From Alteromonas gilva (GTDB taxonomy: Bacteria > Pseudomonadota > Gammaproteobacteria > Enterobacterales > Alteromonadaceae): a DNA stretch of 64,000 nt. Numbering within the stretch: position 1 is the stretch's first letter; each line of letters begins with the position of its first letter. Below the pieces are notes generated by a model, which searched no databases, was not told the DNA's origin, and was given only the letters and a program-made list of their open reading frames with translations. The position numbers were made by a program, and so were the translations under genes. The stretch is from assembly GCF_028595265.1 (NCBI RefSeq), contig NZ_JAQQXP010000001.1:682001-746000 (forward strand), given 5' to 3'. Shown here piece by piece: positions 1-8,708 of the stretch.

Positions 1-1116
1 AACACCAAAACTCATTGTGACGTGAACCGTTTTGCTGCTGGTTGCTTGTTTGGGTTGCTGCCCTGCTTTGGGTTTTCGTTTGGGGCGGTCGGGCTGGCGA
101 ATTACCATTGCGTATTGCGCGATACTTTCCCGTAACGCATCAACGGTTTCAATCACCTGTTCGGGGTTCTTGCCGGGAAAAACTAAGGTGAATTCCTCGC
201 CGCCATAACGAAATGCCTTGCCACCCTGACTGACCCGATTGAGTTGCTGTGCCACCATTCTCAACACCTGGTCGCCCACATCATGCCCGTACTTGTCGTT
301 AAAGGATTTAAAATGATCCACGTCTGCCATGACAATGGAGTAGTTATTAAATAGCGACTGTGTGAAATGCATTAACGCCCGGCGCGACGCAATGCCGGTT
401 AGTTCATCTTTGAAGGCCATTTTATGGCTGTTTAAGAGCACCACCGTGACCGTCATGATGGCAAAGAGGTTTGCTGCAAATGCCAGTAACGGCAATGAAA
501 AACGCTGGCTTATTATCACCAGACAGACCATGGATACTGCCAGCAACGAGTGGCTGAGCCGCGGGCTAACAAAAGTTTTAACCATTGCTGAAGCAAAAAA
601 CAGCGCGTAGAGGCAGGCTTCGGGTAAAGAAAAGTGTTGCGCCAACCAGGGCAATAATACCGCGTATTCGTGACTACTGCGTTGATAAACGGGGTTGGCG
701 GTTAACACGGCTGAGTTGAGCACCCAGGCAATCAGCGCCGCGATACCAGCAATCAACATGCTGGTAAGGATAAGGTTAGAGAGTCTGAGACTTTTGTCTG
801 TGTGCCATATCAGTACGCTGGTTACGCCTGTAAGCATTAATATTAACGTGTTTGGTGAAAATGGCTGGGGCAATAATGACGGGGCATCAATGCTGGTAAA
901 TAATAGCAGCCAAAGCAAACAGGCGTAAAAATACCGGCTTTGATTAAATTGCGAGGCGATGAGGGCTGCAATGCCAAGCAAAGGGTAAGGCAGCCAGCTT
1001 TTATCTTGTAACCAAAACAGCGTTTCAGCCTGGAATAAGGAGATAATGGTAAAGCCAATGGAAAGTGCAATGACCGGTAACAATGTGCTGTTAATTAATG
1101 TCGGGAGATACTTCAT
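1..1116 (-). CDS. Membrane-bound diguanylate cyclase (GGDEF), 3' end outside window
   Basis: Makes cyclic di-GMP from two GTP at the inner membrane. The 372 codons present begin at ATG 1116 (MKYLPTLINSTLL) and run off the left edge. Residues 1-220 are almost wholly hydrophobic, about seven or eight membrane helices with no MASE type I can name. The GGDEF domain starts near DELTGIASRRAL (about residue 227) and carries the active-site motif RYGGEEF near residue 304, so catalysis is expected. The inhibitory RxxD I-site is absent: the residues at those positions are S and G. A Lys/Pro/Gln-rich insert (RKPKAGQQPKQ) precedes the final visible residues TMSFGV, which is common in this family. No gene lies between it and the divergent gltX-like gene. 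Confidence 0.9.
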   Translation of the reverse strand, partial: MKYLPTLINSTLLPVIALSIGFTIISLFQAETLFWLQDKSWLPYPLLGIAALIASQFNQSRYFYACLLWLLLFTSIDAPSLLPQPFSPNTLILMLTGVTSVLIWHTDKSLRLSNLILTSMLIAGIAALIAWVLNSAVLTANPVYQRSSHEYAVLLPWLAQHFSLPEACLYALFFASAMVKTFVSPRLSHSLLAVSMVCLVIISQRFSLPLLAFAANLFAIMTVTVVLLNSHKMAFKDELTGIASRRALMHFTQSLFNNYSIVMADVDHFKSFNDKYGHDVGDQVLRMVAQQLNRVSQGGKAFRYGGEEFTLVFPGKNPEQVIETVDALRESIAQYAMVIRQPDRPKRKPKAGQQPKQATSSKTVHVTMSFGV

Positions 1117-1613
1117 TACTCGGCAATACGGCCCTTTTTGAAATGTGAATATAAAAAAGAAAAGTTAATGTCTTTTAGCAATTGGCATCGCGCCAGCGTT
1201 AAACATTATTCCTGCGTTATTCCCGATTTTATTGGCACTGCTCCCGATGTGCTTAAAACCGGCTTATATCATTACGCGCTCATCCTTGCCGGGTAGAGGA
1301 GGGCATCATACCTGTAGCAAGGCGCAATTGGGAAGCCATTGTTGGATATCCCGAAACAAAATTTAACGCCATAGAGCGTTTCATTGTGAACTAAAAACAG
1401 GACCGCGTCCGGCTGCCCGTTGTGTGGTGACAAAACGAGATGGATAGCAATTTAAACGGTCGCTGTAAGGTGCTGCGCGCGATGTTAGGGCCGGGTAATT
1501 CGCTCATCAGGAGCGCTGGCTGTTTAATCTCAACCTATATACAGATATAATCCAGCATTACTTTTTTCTTCGCTTGCCGGGCAAGCAAACACACTACGGA
1601 CATAACGCAATCC
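1117..1613. other. 497-bp divergent intergenic region
   Basis: Lies between the divergent diguanylate cyclase and the glutamyl-tRNA synthetase gene. No ORF with a ribosome-binding site or recognisable protein is visible. It holds a short hairpin (CGCTC-ATCAG-GAGCG, 1501-1515) just before a candidate promoter for the synthetase gene. I see no repeat, tRNA or riboswitch-like structure. Confidence 0.6.
1523..1551 (+). promoter_or_regulatory. Candidate sigma70 promoter of the gltX-like gene
   Basis: A perfect -10 hexamer TATAAT lies at 1546-1551. The hexamer 17 bp upstream, TTTAAT at 1523-1528, is a poor -35. It sits 62 bp before the start codon and just after the hairpin at 1501-1515. Supported only by the -10 match. 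Confidence 0.35.
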
Positions 1614-3251
1614 ATGTACTCAGATAATGCTATTTCCCTGATGATTCCGGATACCATTCCCAGCGGCGCCGAGCTGGAAAAAAAATACCCACCGAGGGAG
1701 CTTCCTGCTGGTGCGTTGGTAACCCGGTTTGGTCCTAGCCCTACTGGTTTTTTGCATATCGGTGGTGTTTACACTGCGATGATTTCAAAAAACATCGCAT
1801 TGCAGTCTGACGGTGCGTATTTTGTTCGCATTGAAGATACCGATAAAAAGCGTGAAGTGGCCGGGGTTCAGGAGCATTTCGACGAAGCCTTTGCCTACTT
1901 TGATATTGCCCCAACCGAAGATGACAGCAATGGTCACTATGGCCCGTATAAACAGTCATCCCGTCAGGATTTGTACCTTTCCTTTGTTAAGCAACTGCTA
2001 CAAAAAGAAAGAGCGTACCCCTGTTTTTGTAGCGAACACGATCTACAAGAAAAGAGTGATGAACAACGTCGCGAAAAAGTCGACACCGGCTATTACGGGC
2101 GTTGGGCTACCTGTCGGTCACTGGACCCTGCAGAAGCTGAACGCAGAATCGCCAATGGCGAGGAGTATGTTATTCGTTTTCGCTGCGAGGGTGAGCCGGG
2201 TCCGTTTGTATTTGAAGATAAAATTCGCGGCAAAACCAAAGTTAAAAATAACATCAATGATGTGGTAATTCTAAAGTCGTCGGCGAATGCTGAGCGTTTA
2301 CCGACTTATCACCTGGCCCATGCGGTAGATGATCACCTTATGCGGGTCAACCTGGTTATTCGCGGTGAAGAATGGTTAGCCTCGGTACCTTTGCACCTGC
2401 AATTGTTTGACGCCCTCGGGTTTGAGCCAATTCCCTATGCGCACATTGCACCATTGATGAAAATGGATGGCAAATCACGCCGTAAATTATCGAAGCGAAA
2501 AGATCCGGAAGCCTCGGTTGAGTTTTACATGCAACAGGGCTATCCCACAACTGCGGTGCTTAGCTATCTGAGAGGCCTTGCTAACTCTAAGCTGGCTAAT
2601 ACGACAGTCGAAGAAAGCCTGTCACTGCCTATTTTGCTGGAAGATTGCCAGGTGTCAGGTGCACTGGTTGACCTGGTAAAACTAAACGACGTGTCGGCCA
2701 ATATCGTGGCAACCATGAGCGCTGTTGATATCCGCGAGCAGGTGTATGCCTGGGCTAAACAGTTTGATAGCGAACTTGAATCGTTGATGAGCAAACATTG
2801 GGACGCCATTCCCAGCTTTATTGACGCTGATCGATTTAATAACGGCCGTACCCGTAAAGATCTTACCAAATGGTCTGACTTTACCGCGCTATACGGATTC
2901 TTCTTTAATGAAGTGTTTGCATATTGCGAGTCGGCCGAGGATGCCCGTTTTGATGGTGTGCCTGCTGAGGTCGTGAGCAATTTCCTGTCGCTTTACAAAG
3001 AGGGCTACACCCACGCAGAGCTAAATGAGGATTGGTTTGAAAACCTCAAGGCTATCGCTAAAGAGGCGGGCTTTGCCATGAACAACAAAGAATACAAGCA
3101 AGCGCCTGAGCGTTTTCATGGCACAATGAAAGAGGCCTCGCTGATTCTGCGTATTGTGATTACCGGTCGCAATAACAGCCCGAGCCTGCATGAAGTTTGC
3201 CAGCTTATTGGTAAAGACGAAGTACTGAAGCGGATTGCTAAGGTTCTGTAA
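1614..3251 (+). CDS. gltX: Glutamate--tRNA ligase, long Clostridia-like type
   Basis: Class I aminoacyl-tRNA synthetase that charges tRNA with glutamate in the cytoplasm. The ATP-binding HIGH motif appears as FGPSPTGFLHIGG (about residues 39-51) and the KMSKS loop as RKLSKRKDPEAS (about 288-299). Length is 545 residues, longer than the roughly 470 usual for gammaproteobacterial GltX. Signature stretches (KKYPPRELPAGA, RIEDTDKKREVAGV, KDPEASVEFYMQQGYP, LRGLANS) resemble the long Clostridia/Bacteroidetes form as I remember it. The start at ATG 1614 has only a weak ribosome-binding site; ATG 1641 is an alternative. The gluQ gene follows 36 bp downstream, probably co-transcribed. It may be a second GluRS beside a standard gltX elsewhere, or the only one. 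Family certain; origin inferred. Confidence 0.93.
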   Translation: MYSDNAISLMIPDTIPSGAELEKKYPPRELPAGALVTRFGPSPTGFLHIGGVYTAMISKNIALQSDGAYFVRIEDTDKKREVAGVQEHFDEAFAYFDIAPTEDDSNGHYGPYKQSSRQDLYLSFVKQLLQKERAYPCFCSEHDLQEKSDEQRREKVDTGYYGRWATCRSLDPAEAERRIANGEEYVIRFRCEGEPGPFVFEDKIRGKTKVKNNINDVVILKSSANAERLPTYHLAHAVDDHLMRVNLVIRGEEWLASVPLHLQLFDALGFEPIPYAHIAPLMKMDGKSRRKLSKRKDPEASVEFYMQQGYPTTAVLSYLRGLANSKLANTTVEESLSLPILLEDCQVSGALVDLVKLNDVSANIVATMSAVDIREQVYAWAKQFDSELESLMSKHWDAIPSFIDADRFNNGRTRKDLTKWSDFTALYGFFFNEVFAYCESAEDARFDGVPAEVVSNFLSLYKEGYTHAELNEDWFENLKAIAKEAGFAMNNKEYKQAPERFHGTMKEASLILRIVITGRNNSPSLHEVCQLIGKDEVLKRIAKVL

Positions 3252-3287
3252 CGCTTAGCTTTTCACATTCCGGTTACGTAGGGCAGC

Positions 3288-4232
3288 ATGGCAGCAGCGC
3301 AAGGTAATACATACAAAGGCAGGTTTGCGCCGACCCCATCGGGCGACCTGCATTTTGGCTCGTTTGTTACCGCCGCTGCCAGCTATCTGGATGCCAGAAA
3401 AAATCACGGTCAATGGTTTGTGCGCATTGACGATCTGGACACCGCGCGTGAAGTAAAAGGCTCTGCGCAGGCCATTTTAACCACCCTTGAGCGTTTTGGC
3501 TTTGAATGGGATGGCCAGGTCAGCTATCAAAGCCAGCATACCGAACGCTACCGTCACTTCGCCGATGTGCTGCTTAATCAACACCAGGCTTACTGGTGTG
3601 AGTGTTCCCGTAAAGTCATCACCGCACGTTGCCCCGTCGGCGAATATGGCCCGGTTTATGACGGCTATTGTCGCAGCCGGGCGGTTGCCCCCGGCGCGAA
3701 CCGAAGCCTGCGGGTCATTACAAATCAAGGTGCTAATCAAACCGCAAATCAATCTGTCGTATTTAACGATGAGCTGAAAGGAGAATCAGCCATTGATTTA
3801 CAGGCTACCCTGGGTGATTTCATCATTAAACGTGCTGATGGTATTTTTAGTTATCACTTAGCAGTGGTGGTAGACGATCACGATCTGGGCATTACGCATA
3901 TTGTAAGGGGCGGCGATCTGCATCCGCTCACCGGTCAGCAGGTATTTTTGCAAAATAGCCTGCACCTGACTCATCCACAATACGCACATTTACCCATTGT
4001 ACTGGATGCCGGGCAGCGCAAGCTAAGTAAATCTTCCAACGCGCCGCCCATCGATGCTGCACCTGCACCTGCTGTGCTGTTTCAGGCATTAACAGTGCTC
4101 AATCATAGCCCACCCGATACGCTCAGAGGCGCGCCACTCAACGAACTCTGGGCTTGGGCAATCGCCCATTGGCAGCTCGAAAAAGTGCCCGGGGAGACAA
4201 ATATGATGTTGCCGGACTTAACCTCGGTGTGA
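3288..4232 (+). CDS. gluQ: Glutamyl-Q tRNA(Asp) synthetase
   Basis: Truncated GluRS paralogue that attaches glutamate to the queuosine at the wobble position of tRNA-Asp rather than to an amino-acid acceptor end. Visible motifs: GRFAPTPSGDLHFGS (HIGH-like, about residues 11-25), FVRIDDLDTAREV, the zinc-binding set CEC followed by YDGYC, VVVDDHDLGITHIVRGGDL, and the KMSKS equivalent KLSKSSNAP (about 243). At 314 residues it has the catalytic domain only, without an anticodon-binding C-terminus, as expected. In many gammaproteobacteria gluQ follows dksA; here it follows a long gltX-like gene after 36 bp, pairing two related synthetases. Confidence 0.95.
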   Translation: MAAAQGNTYKGRFAPTPSGDLHFGSFVTAAASYLDARKNHGQWFVRIDDLDTAREVKGSAQAILTTLERFGFEWDGQVSYQSQHTERYRHFADVLLNQHQAYWCECSRKVITARCPVGEYGPVYDGYCRSRAVAPGANRSLRVITNQGANQTANQSVVFNDELKGESAIDLQATLGDFIIKRADGIFSYHLAVVVDDHDLGITHIVRGGDLHPLTGQQVFLQNSLHLTHPQYAHLPIVLDAGQRKLSKSSNAPPIDAAPAPAVLFQALTVLNHSPPDTLRGAPLNELWAWAIAHWQLEKVPGETNMMLPDLTSV

Positions 4233-4295
4233 GTGGTAGCTCTCAATCTTATTAAAAGCTACTCTCTGCGCCATTTAATGCTGTTGAGGGCTGTA

Positions 4296-4484
4296 TCATG
4301 ACTGATGTTTTTTACGTTTTTGATAACGGCTGTATAACACCAGACTGATAGTAATAATAGAGCATCCGATACTGGCAAATGCCGGTGTCAGGTTGCGATC
4401 TTCGGTAAAATAAAATGTCCCGGCGCAGACTAAAAACAGTACGCCCGACAAAAAGTACACATAAATCGCCTTAATGTTTTGCAC
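4296..4484 (-). CDS. Small two-helix membrane protein
   Basis: A 62-residue protein of unknown function. Two hydrophobic segments are visible, about residues 7-26 (YVYFLSGVLFLVCAGTFYF) and 32-51 (LTPAFASIGCSIITISLVLY), followed by a strongly basic tail (SRYQKRKKHQS) that should stay in the cytoplasm. The start is supported by AGGGAGA six bases before the ATG, which makes this a likely real gene despite its size. It stands alone, opposite in strand to gluQ and 143 bp from the DUF1566 gene. No family recognised. Confidence 0.65.
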   Translation of the reverse strand: MQNIKAIYVYFLSGVLFLVCAGTFYFTEDRNLTPAFASIGCSIITISLVLYSRYQKRKKHQS

Positions 4485-4627
4485 AACAATTCTCCCTGCT
4501 CATCTCCGTTGATCCCTATTCCGTCCTGATACTTCTGAGCCTGTCGTCGGTATCATTTAACGTTAAATTAAATCAACGGCCCGGCGATATCAATTGGCGA
4601 GCGCAAAATTTTAACCAGTGCCGGATG

Positions 4628-5143
4628 CTAGTCCGGCAGATTGGTTTTTACCAGGCGTAAATACACCGACAGCTGTTTTTCTTTTATGGAGTGACTGGCA
4701 TTGAAAAAAGCCACGGTCCAGGCGCGCAGCGGATCGCTGTAACTGGGCGTGGATGTCCAAAAGCTGTCTTCCGGCGTGGCCGGAAAAACCGCGCTATTGA
4801 TTGCCGGTCGCACGCAATTGCGCTCAGTGAGCGAAGACAACTCTTTTACGTTGGGCACGCGCCATCCCTCAAGCCTTTCACTGTCGTATTGTTGTGCGTA
4901 AGTAAGTGCTTGCTGCCAGGTCATCGGTTGTGCCTCGCCGGTACAGGTATCACCGTCCCAGGTTTGCCCTACAGCGCAGCGTTGCCAAATCAGGTTGGTG
5001 GTCGAGTGCAGGATGGTGGCATCGTTATCGGTTTCAACGAAGGCGTCACCTGGTGTGGTTGCTACGGCACCGCTTAAACACTCCTGAGCGAGTGCAGAGC
5101 CGGATACCAATAGCGCAAATAAAAAGCCTAATTTTAGTTTCAT
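4628..5143 (-). CDS. Secreted DUF1566 (Lcl C-terminal-like) protein
   Basis: A 171-residue exported protein. A signal peptide covers residues 1-19 (cleavage after GSALA). The rest is one DUF1566/Lcl-type domain, recognised by NLIWQRCAVGQTWDG, MTWQQALTYAQ, GWRVPNVKELSSL, DSFWTSTPS and VYLRLVK. This fold occurs in surface and periplasmic proteins of many bacteria and in Legionella collagen-like adhesins; no enzymatic role is established. It starts one base after the stop of the large DUF1566 lipoprotein gene, so the two are translationally coupled and probably work together. Four cysteines in the mature part could form disulphides. Confidence 0.85.
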   Translation of the reverse strand: MKLKLGFLFALLVSGSALAQECLSGAVATTPGDAFVETDNDATILHSTTNLIWQRCAVGQTWDGDTCTGEAQPMTWQQALTYAQQYDSERLEGWRVPNVKELSSLTERNCVRPAINSAVFPATPEDSFWTSTPSYSDPLRAWTVAFFNASHSIKEKQLSVYLRLVKTNLPD

Positions 5144-5144
5144 G

Positions 5145-6842
5145 CTAACGTCCTGCTCTGACCAGCCGAATGGCGACCGGGTCAGACTTATTCAAAAAGT
5201 TATCGACACCCGAGATAAAATCGATTGCCCAGGTATTTTGCGCGGCATCATTACTCACGCCATCAGCGCCAGGCTGGGAAGTCCAGTACCATAAGGTCGT
5301 TGCCGTAGCGGAACCGGTATTGGGGAAGTAGCGACTATCAACCCGTGGCAACGCGGCGCGGCCAAAGTGGACTATCGACAGCAGCTCCTGGTGCGTCGGC
5401 AAACGCCAGTCGTAAAACCCACATAAGCCAGCGGCGTTAACGGCCGAAATATAATCAGCAGTATTACACGAAGTGATGGAGCAAACCGTGTCAGGACCGT
5501 TTATATTGCCAGCGGCACCACCGTTGTTCTCTTCGGCATACCAGCTGTAGCGATGATCCAGATCCCGTAAGCCGCCATCGTTGGTTTTTACTTCCCAGAC
5601 CAGGCCAGTCACATTGTCGCGGACACAGCTGAATTGGGCGGCTTCATCGTCTTCTTCGTCGCCATTGCTGTTAAGTTTGGTAAAGTCAAAGCCTGCTTCG
5701 CCACGACCCGCTTTTGCCAGCACAGCGCTTTGTGCCAGAACATCAGCGCCGCGCTGACCATCCTGGCCCGGCCAGGCGTTCTGATGAGCCGAAGCCAGTG
5801 TGGTATTGGTTGCCTGTAGTGTCATGCCGGTATCATTAATTACCCGCACCGGAAATGGCCTCACCACAACGGTAAGACTGTCGGTAATCTCATTACCAAA
5901 GCTATCCTGGGCGTTCAAATACAGTTGCAATGTGGTTTCTGTGTCTACCTGAGGAGCAACCGCATAGGTATCGGCGGCGGTAACAGACGCGATGACAGGC
6001 TCTGCATTGCCGGTGAAGGTCCACAGTGTATCAATGGGATAAGCGGCCGGGACCGAACTGGTTGCTGCACCGCGCAGTGCAATGCGCTCGCCGCTGAATA
6101 CGGCCTGATCGGAACCGGCGCTCACCGTGGGCGTGGTTTCTGATGCCGACAATACGGTGTAAGACTGGCTCACTGTGTTAGTGGCGCCTTCCGCATCTGT
6201 GACGGTGAGCGAAAATGTTAGCGTTTGTCTGTCGTCAGCAATGGGCGTTGTAATAACCAGTGAGGGTGTACTGGTATCGTTGCTGATAATGGCATCGTCG
6301 CCGTTGGTTTGCTGCCACTGCCAGGTGACAATGGCCGGTGTTGTGCTGGCGTCTTCATCAAAACTATTGCTGCCATCCAGCGTAATCGCAACACCTGCCG
6401 GGTAAGTGCCAACGGCTAATTCTGGCCACTGAGACGCTGCAATCACCGCCGTAGGAGGCACGTTTTCAGGTGTGACGGTGAGGGTAAAACTATCGGATGC
6501 GGTTTGCCCGGCGCTATCGGTTACGTTAACTGATATCACATAGTCGGTATCCTCTGTGGCGACCGGCGTGGTTAATGTAGCGCTCGATGCAGTGGTATCG
6601 CTGGGGGTAATAAGCATTGCCGGTGATGCAGACCAGCTGTAAGTGACATCCCCCGAGGGGTACGAAACCTGCGCGGTAAGGGTCACCTCGGATTGCTCAG
6701 TGGCACTGCGGTCCCGTCCGGCATTAACCGCAAAAGTTTCATCCCGATCTTCAGAACTTAACCCGCCGCCACAGGCTACCAGCATGCACGAAGCCAGTAT
6801 CACGTGCATTGAAATCAGTCGACACCAACGATAAAAAGCCAT
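5145..6842 (-). CDS. Lipoprotein with PKD/Ig-like repeats and C-terminal DUF1566 domain
   Basis: A 565-residue envelope protein. The N-terminus has a lipobox (LVAC, Cys24 followed by GGG), so it is a lipoprotein. Start may be GTG/ATG at residue 1 or Met12 (MHVILASCM), which gives a shorter signal peptide. After the anchor come about three PKD/cadherin-like beta domains (roughly residues 36-125, 127-232 and 236-330), each with the pattern of a Ser/Thr-rich strand ending in SFTLTVTP, SQSYTVLSA or SLTVVVRP. The C-terminal third (about 385-565) is a DUF1566 domain with GLVWEVKTNDGG, WRLPTHQELLSIV, LWYWTSQP and AIRLVRAGR. The architecture suggests a surface stalk holding a DUF1566 head. Downstream gene encodes a free DUF1566 domain, one base away. 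Confidence 0.85.
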   Translation of the reverse strand: MAFYRWCRLISMHVILASCMLVACGGGLSSEDRDETFAVNAGRDRSATEQSEVTLTAQVSYPSGDVTYSWSASPAMLITPSDTTASSATLTTPVATEDTDYVISVNVTDSAGQTASDSFTLTVTPENVPPTAVIAASQWPELAVGTYPAGVAITLDGSNSFDEDASTTPAIVTWQWQQTNGDDAIISNDTSTPSLVITTPIADDRQTLTFSLTVTDAEGATNTVSQSYTVLSASETTPTVSAGSDQAVFSGERIALRGAATSSVPAAYPIDTLWTFTGNAEPVIASVTAADTYAVAPQVDTETTLQLYLNAQDSFGNEITDSLTVVVRPFPVRVINDTGMTLQATNTTLASAHQNAWPGQDGQRGADVLAQSAVLAKAGRGEAGFDFTKLNSNGDEEDDEAAQFSCVRDNVTGLVWEVKTNDGGLRDLDHRYSWYAEENNGGAAGNINGPDTVCSITSCNTADYISAVNAAGLCGFYDWRLPTHQELLSIVHFGRAALPRVDSRYFPNTGSATATTLWYWTSQPGADGVSNDAAQNTWAIDFISGVDNFLNKSDPVAIRLVRAGR

Positions 6843-6904
6843 TCTGTATTGTTACCTATCGGGAAATTATTGCTGTGTAGTCGCTATCGGCAGCTTGGGT
6901 GTTT

Positions 6905-7447
6905 TTATTGAGTATTTTGTGCAATCTTACGGATCTGGCGTGCAGGATTACCAAAGCACAGTGCATTGGCCGGTACATCCTGAGTGACCACGCTGCCGGC
7001 GCCTATCACTGCATTATCACCAATGGTAACGCCCGCGCACAGGGTGACGTTAGCAGCCAGCCAAACACGATGCCCTACCTTTACCGGCCGGGCAGTTTCT
7101 GATGCGGCCGGGGTATCAATAGTATGACGCCCGACGACAGTGGAAATGACGGTATTCGGGCCGATTAACACCTGATTGCCCAGCACGACCGGGCAGGCAT
7201 CGATAATTGTTGCGTTGTAGTTGATAAAAGTGCCTTTACCTATAACACAGTTGAAGCCGTATTCAATGCGCAATCCCGGTTCAATCTGACAGCGCTTTGT
7301 TGCTGGCATTAACTGCTGTAGCGTTAAGAAGCGGCGTTGGTGATCATCTAACGGCAGCGCATTGTAAGTGTTACACAGCTGCTGAGCCAACAGGCGGGCA
7401 CGGCTAAGCGTATCATCCGCAGGCGAATATTGTTCGCCGCTGCTCAT
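6905..7447 (-). CDS. Sugar O-acetyltransferase, maltose/galactoside acetyltransferase family
   Basis: Transfers acetyl from acetyl-CoA to a sugar hydroxyl. The left-handed beta-helix is clear from hexapeptide repeats (NCVIGKGTFINYNATI, LIGPNTVIST, WLAANVTLCAGVTIG, NAVIGAGSVVT) and the C-terminal GNPARQIRKI. The family N-terminal helix appears as SSGEQYSPADDTL and LCNTYNALP. I start at ATG 7447, giving 180 residues, the usual 180-187. The longer frame to 7534 begins at TTG with no ribosome-binding site. The conserved catalytic His falls in GRHTIDTP. Substrate is not predictable. No obvious operon partner. Confidence 0.88.
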   Translation of the reverse strand: MSSGEQYSPADDTLSRARLLAQQLCNTYNALPLDDHQRRFLTLQQLMPATKRCQIEPGLRIEYGFNCVIGKGTFINYNATIIDACPVVLGNQVLIGPNTVISTVVGRHTIDTPAASETARPVKVGHRVWLAANVTLCAGVTIGDNAVIGAGSVVTQDVPANALCFGNPARQIRKIAQNTQ

Positions 7448-7884
7448 ACGCCTGACGCTTGTATGGGTGCTAAATTGTTGTGTGGTGAAATCCAAAATAC
7501 GCTCAGGGGTCGGCCGCTTATTGTCATAATACAAAATATAACAGACGCCGGCGAAGTAAATAGTGGCAGGTCAGTCGATGCCCGGTGGGCTATAGGCGAC
7601 GTGGTAACCATAAAATAGTATATAATAATTACTATAAGGCAGAGCATGTTGCAATAACACACTCATCGGAGTGTTGGGGGCGAGGCCTGCTGTCTGGAAT
7701 AACTTTGTTATTGCCAGCTATAAACGATATGTTTAACCCGCCGGGCGTTAACAGCGTGTATCGGGCCGGTGACTTGTCGATGGCGCTATCGGTGTGCTCG
7801 GGTTGCCGGTAAATCAGACCCGTGCTTTTGGACGACCTTTACAACAATGTCAGATAGGATGAGCACTAGCAAGGGGCAGTAATA
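7448..7884. other. 437-bp divergent intergenic region
   Basis: Separates the acetyltransferase gene and the divergent MshF-like gene. Short overlapping frames on both strands lack ribosome-binding sites and resemble no protein. An AT-rich patch (7610-7636, including TATATAATAATTA) could hold a promoter for either gene, but no convincing -35/-10 pair is visible. An AAGGGG ribosome-binding site for the next gene lies at 7871-7876. Confidence 0.5.
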
Positions 7885-8400
7885 GTGAAATCGAGAAATC
7901 CTAACGATAGCAGTTTATCGCGGATAATGATCAATCTCTCCGTTATCGTTGTGTTTGCCGCACTGATGACAGGCGGTATTATTTATGTGTACGAGAAAGA
8001 ACCTGATATCGAAGCCGAAATGATGCACAACTACGCACGCCAATTTACGTCGAGTGCAACCAACGCTCATTGGCAGTGGCAGGCGCAGGGCCGCCCGGAA
8101 ATGATCATGTTGGTACACTACGATGAAAATGGACGTGAGGTAGGGCGCAGACCCGTACGGATGGCACATTTTGGCTGGCCTAAGGTTGAGCCCAGCTCGG
8201 CAAGTTGTCTGCAGTTGTGGGAGCAGCTATTAAATATTCCTACCCGGGTTGATGGTTTCAGAGTGCTGGCCGATTACTACGCCAATGACAACAATGAATC
8301 AGAACCGCTCAATACGCGCTGTCGCTATCGTGTCAGTACCGGGCCCTACTTTGATTACAGTATCTATACCGGCAGGGTAATACAGTCAGGCGGCGATTAG
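7885..8400 (+). CDS. Single-pass membrane protein, MshF-like
   Basis: A 171-residue protein with one membrane helix near residues 18-36 (LSVIVVFAALMTGGIIYV) and a mostly periplasmic remainder. The start is GTG 7885 with AAGGGG eight bases upstream. Stretches such as NAHWQWQAQGRPEMI, RRPVRMAHFGWPKVEP, CLQLWEQLLN and CRYRVSTGPYFDYSIYTG recall MshF proteins of MSHA pilus loci as I remember them from Shewanella and relatives. The position supports this: in Vibrio and Shewanella the msh operon ends just before mreB. Here no pilin, ATPase or minor pseudopilin gene flanks it, so it is either a remnant of a lost MSHA locus or a family member with an independent role. Family call is moderate. Confidence 0.5.
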   Translation: MKSRNPNDSSLSRIMINLSVIVVFAALMTGGIIYVYEKEPDIEAEMMHNYARQFTSSATNAHWQWQAQGRPEMIMLVHYDENGREVGRRPVRMAHFGWPKVEPSSASCLQLWEQLLNIPTRVDGFRVLADYYANDNNESEPLNTRCRYRVSTGPYFDYSIYTGRVIQSGGD

Positions 8401-8708
8401 ACAACACGATTTTTTTTACGAGACTTTTCTTTACGAGACTGTTGCGTTGCCGGTGCTATTCAAACGAGTCATACAACAATAATCCCTTGATAATTGTATG
8501 TTTATTGAGCTCGCTCAGGCCGCGTATAACGGTGTTGAGTGGAAACAGGCGCCATGCTGTGGTTTTTTTTGTATTAGCTTGGGAGTTTACTTGCTCAAAA
8601 TTGCCCCCATTGTTAAAGTGTGCAGATTGTTGTTAACTCATGTCCAGCCGCCAAAAATCCGCACTTCAAGGCGCAGTGACCGATGCTTTTTACAGGAAAT
8701 ATCACCGC
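8401..8708 (+). promoter_or_regulatory. Upstream region of mreB with a direct and an inverted repeat
   Basis: About 300 bp between the MshF-like gene and the true mreB start. An 11-bp direct repeat TTTACGAGACT occurs at 8415-8425 and 8430-8440. A perfect inverted repeat CATACAA (8470-8476) / TTGTATG (8494-8500) with a 17-base loop follows. Either could be an operator, but neither matches a site I know. The ribosome-binding site of mreB (AGGAA) lies ten bases before ATG 8709. Confidence 0.4.

Noticed and set aside
695..1070. Small ORFs in the first kilobase on both strands
   Set aside because: All are shadows of the diguanylate cyclase membrane region.
7585..7812. 75-codon ORF between the acetyltransferase and the MshF-like gene
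   Set aside because: No ribosome-binding site, no protein similarity, and it overlaps the divergent upstream region.
8640..8708. N-terminal extension of MreB by 23 residues
   Set aside because: The family starts at MFKKLRGMFSNDL, and ATG 8709 gives exactly the E. coli length with an AGGAA site upstream.
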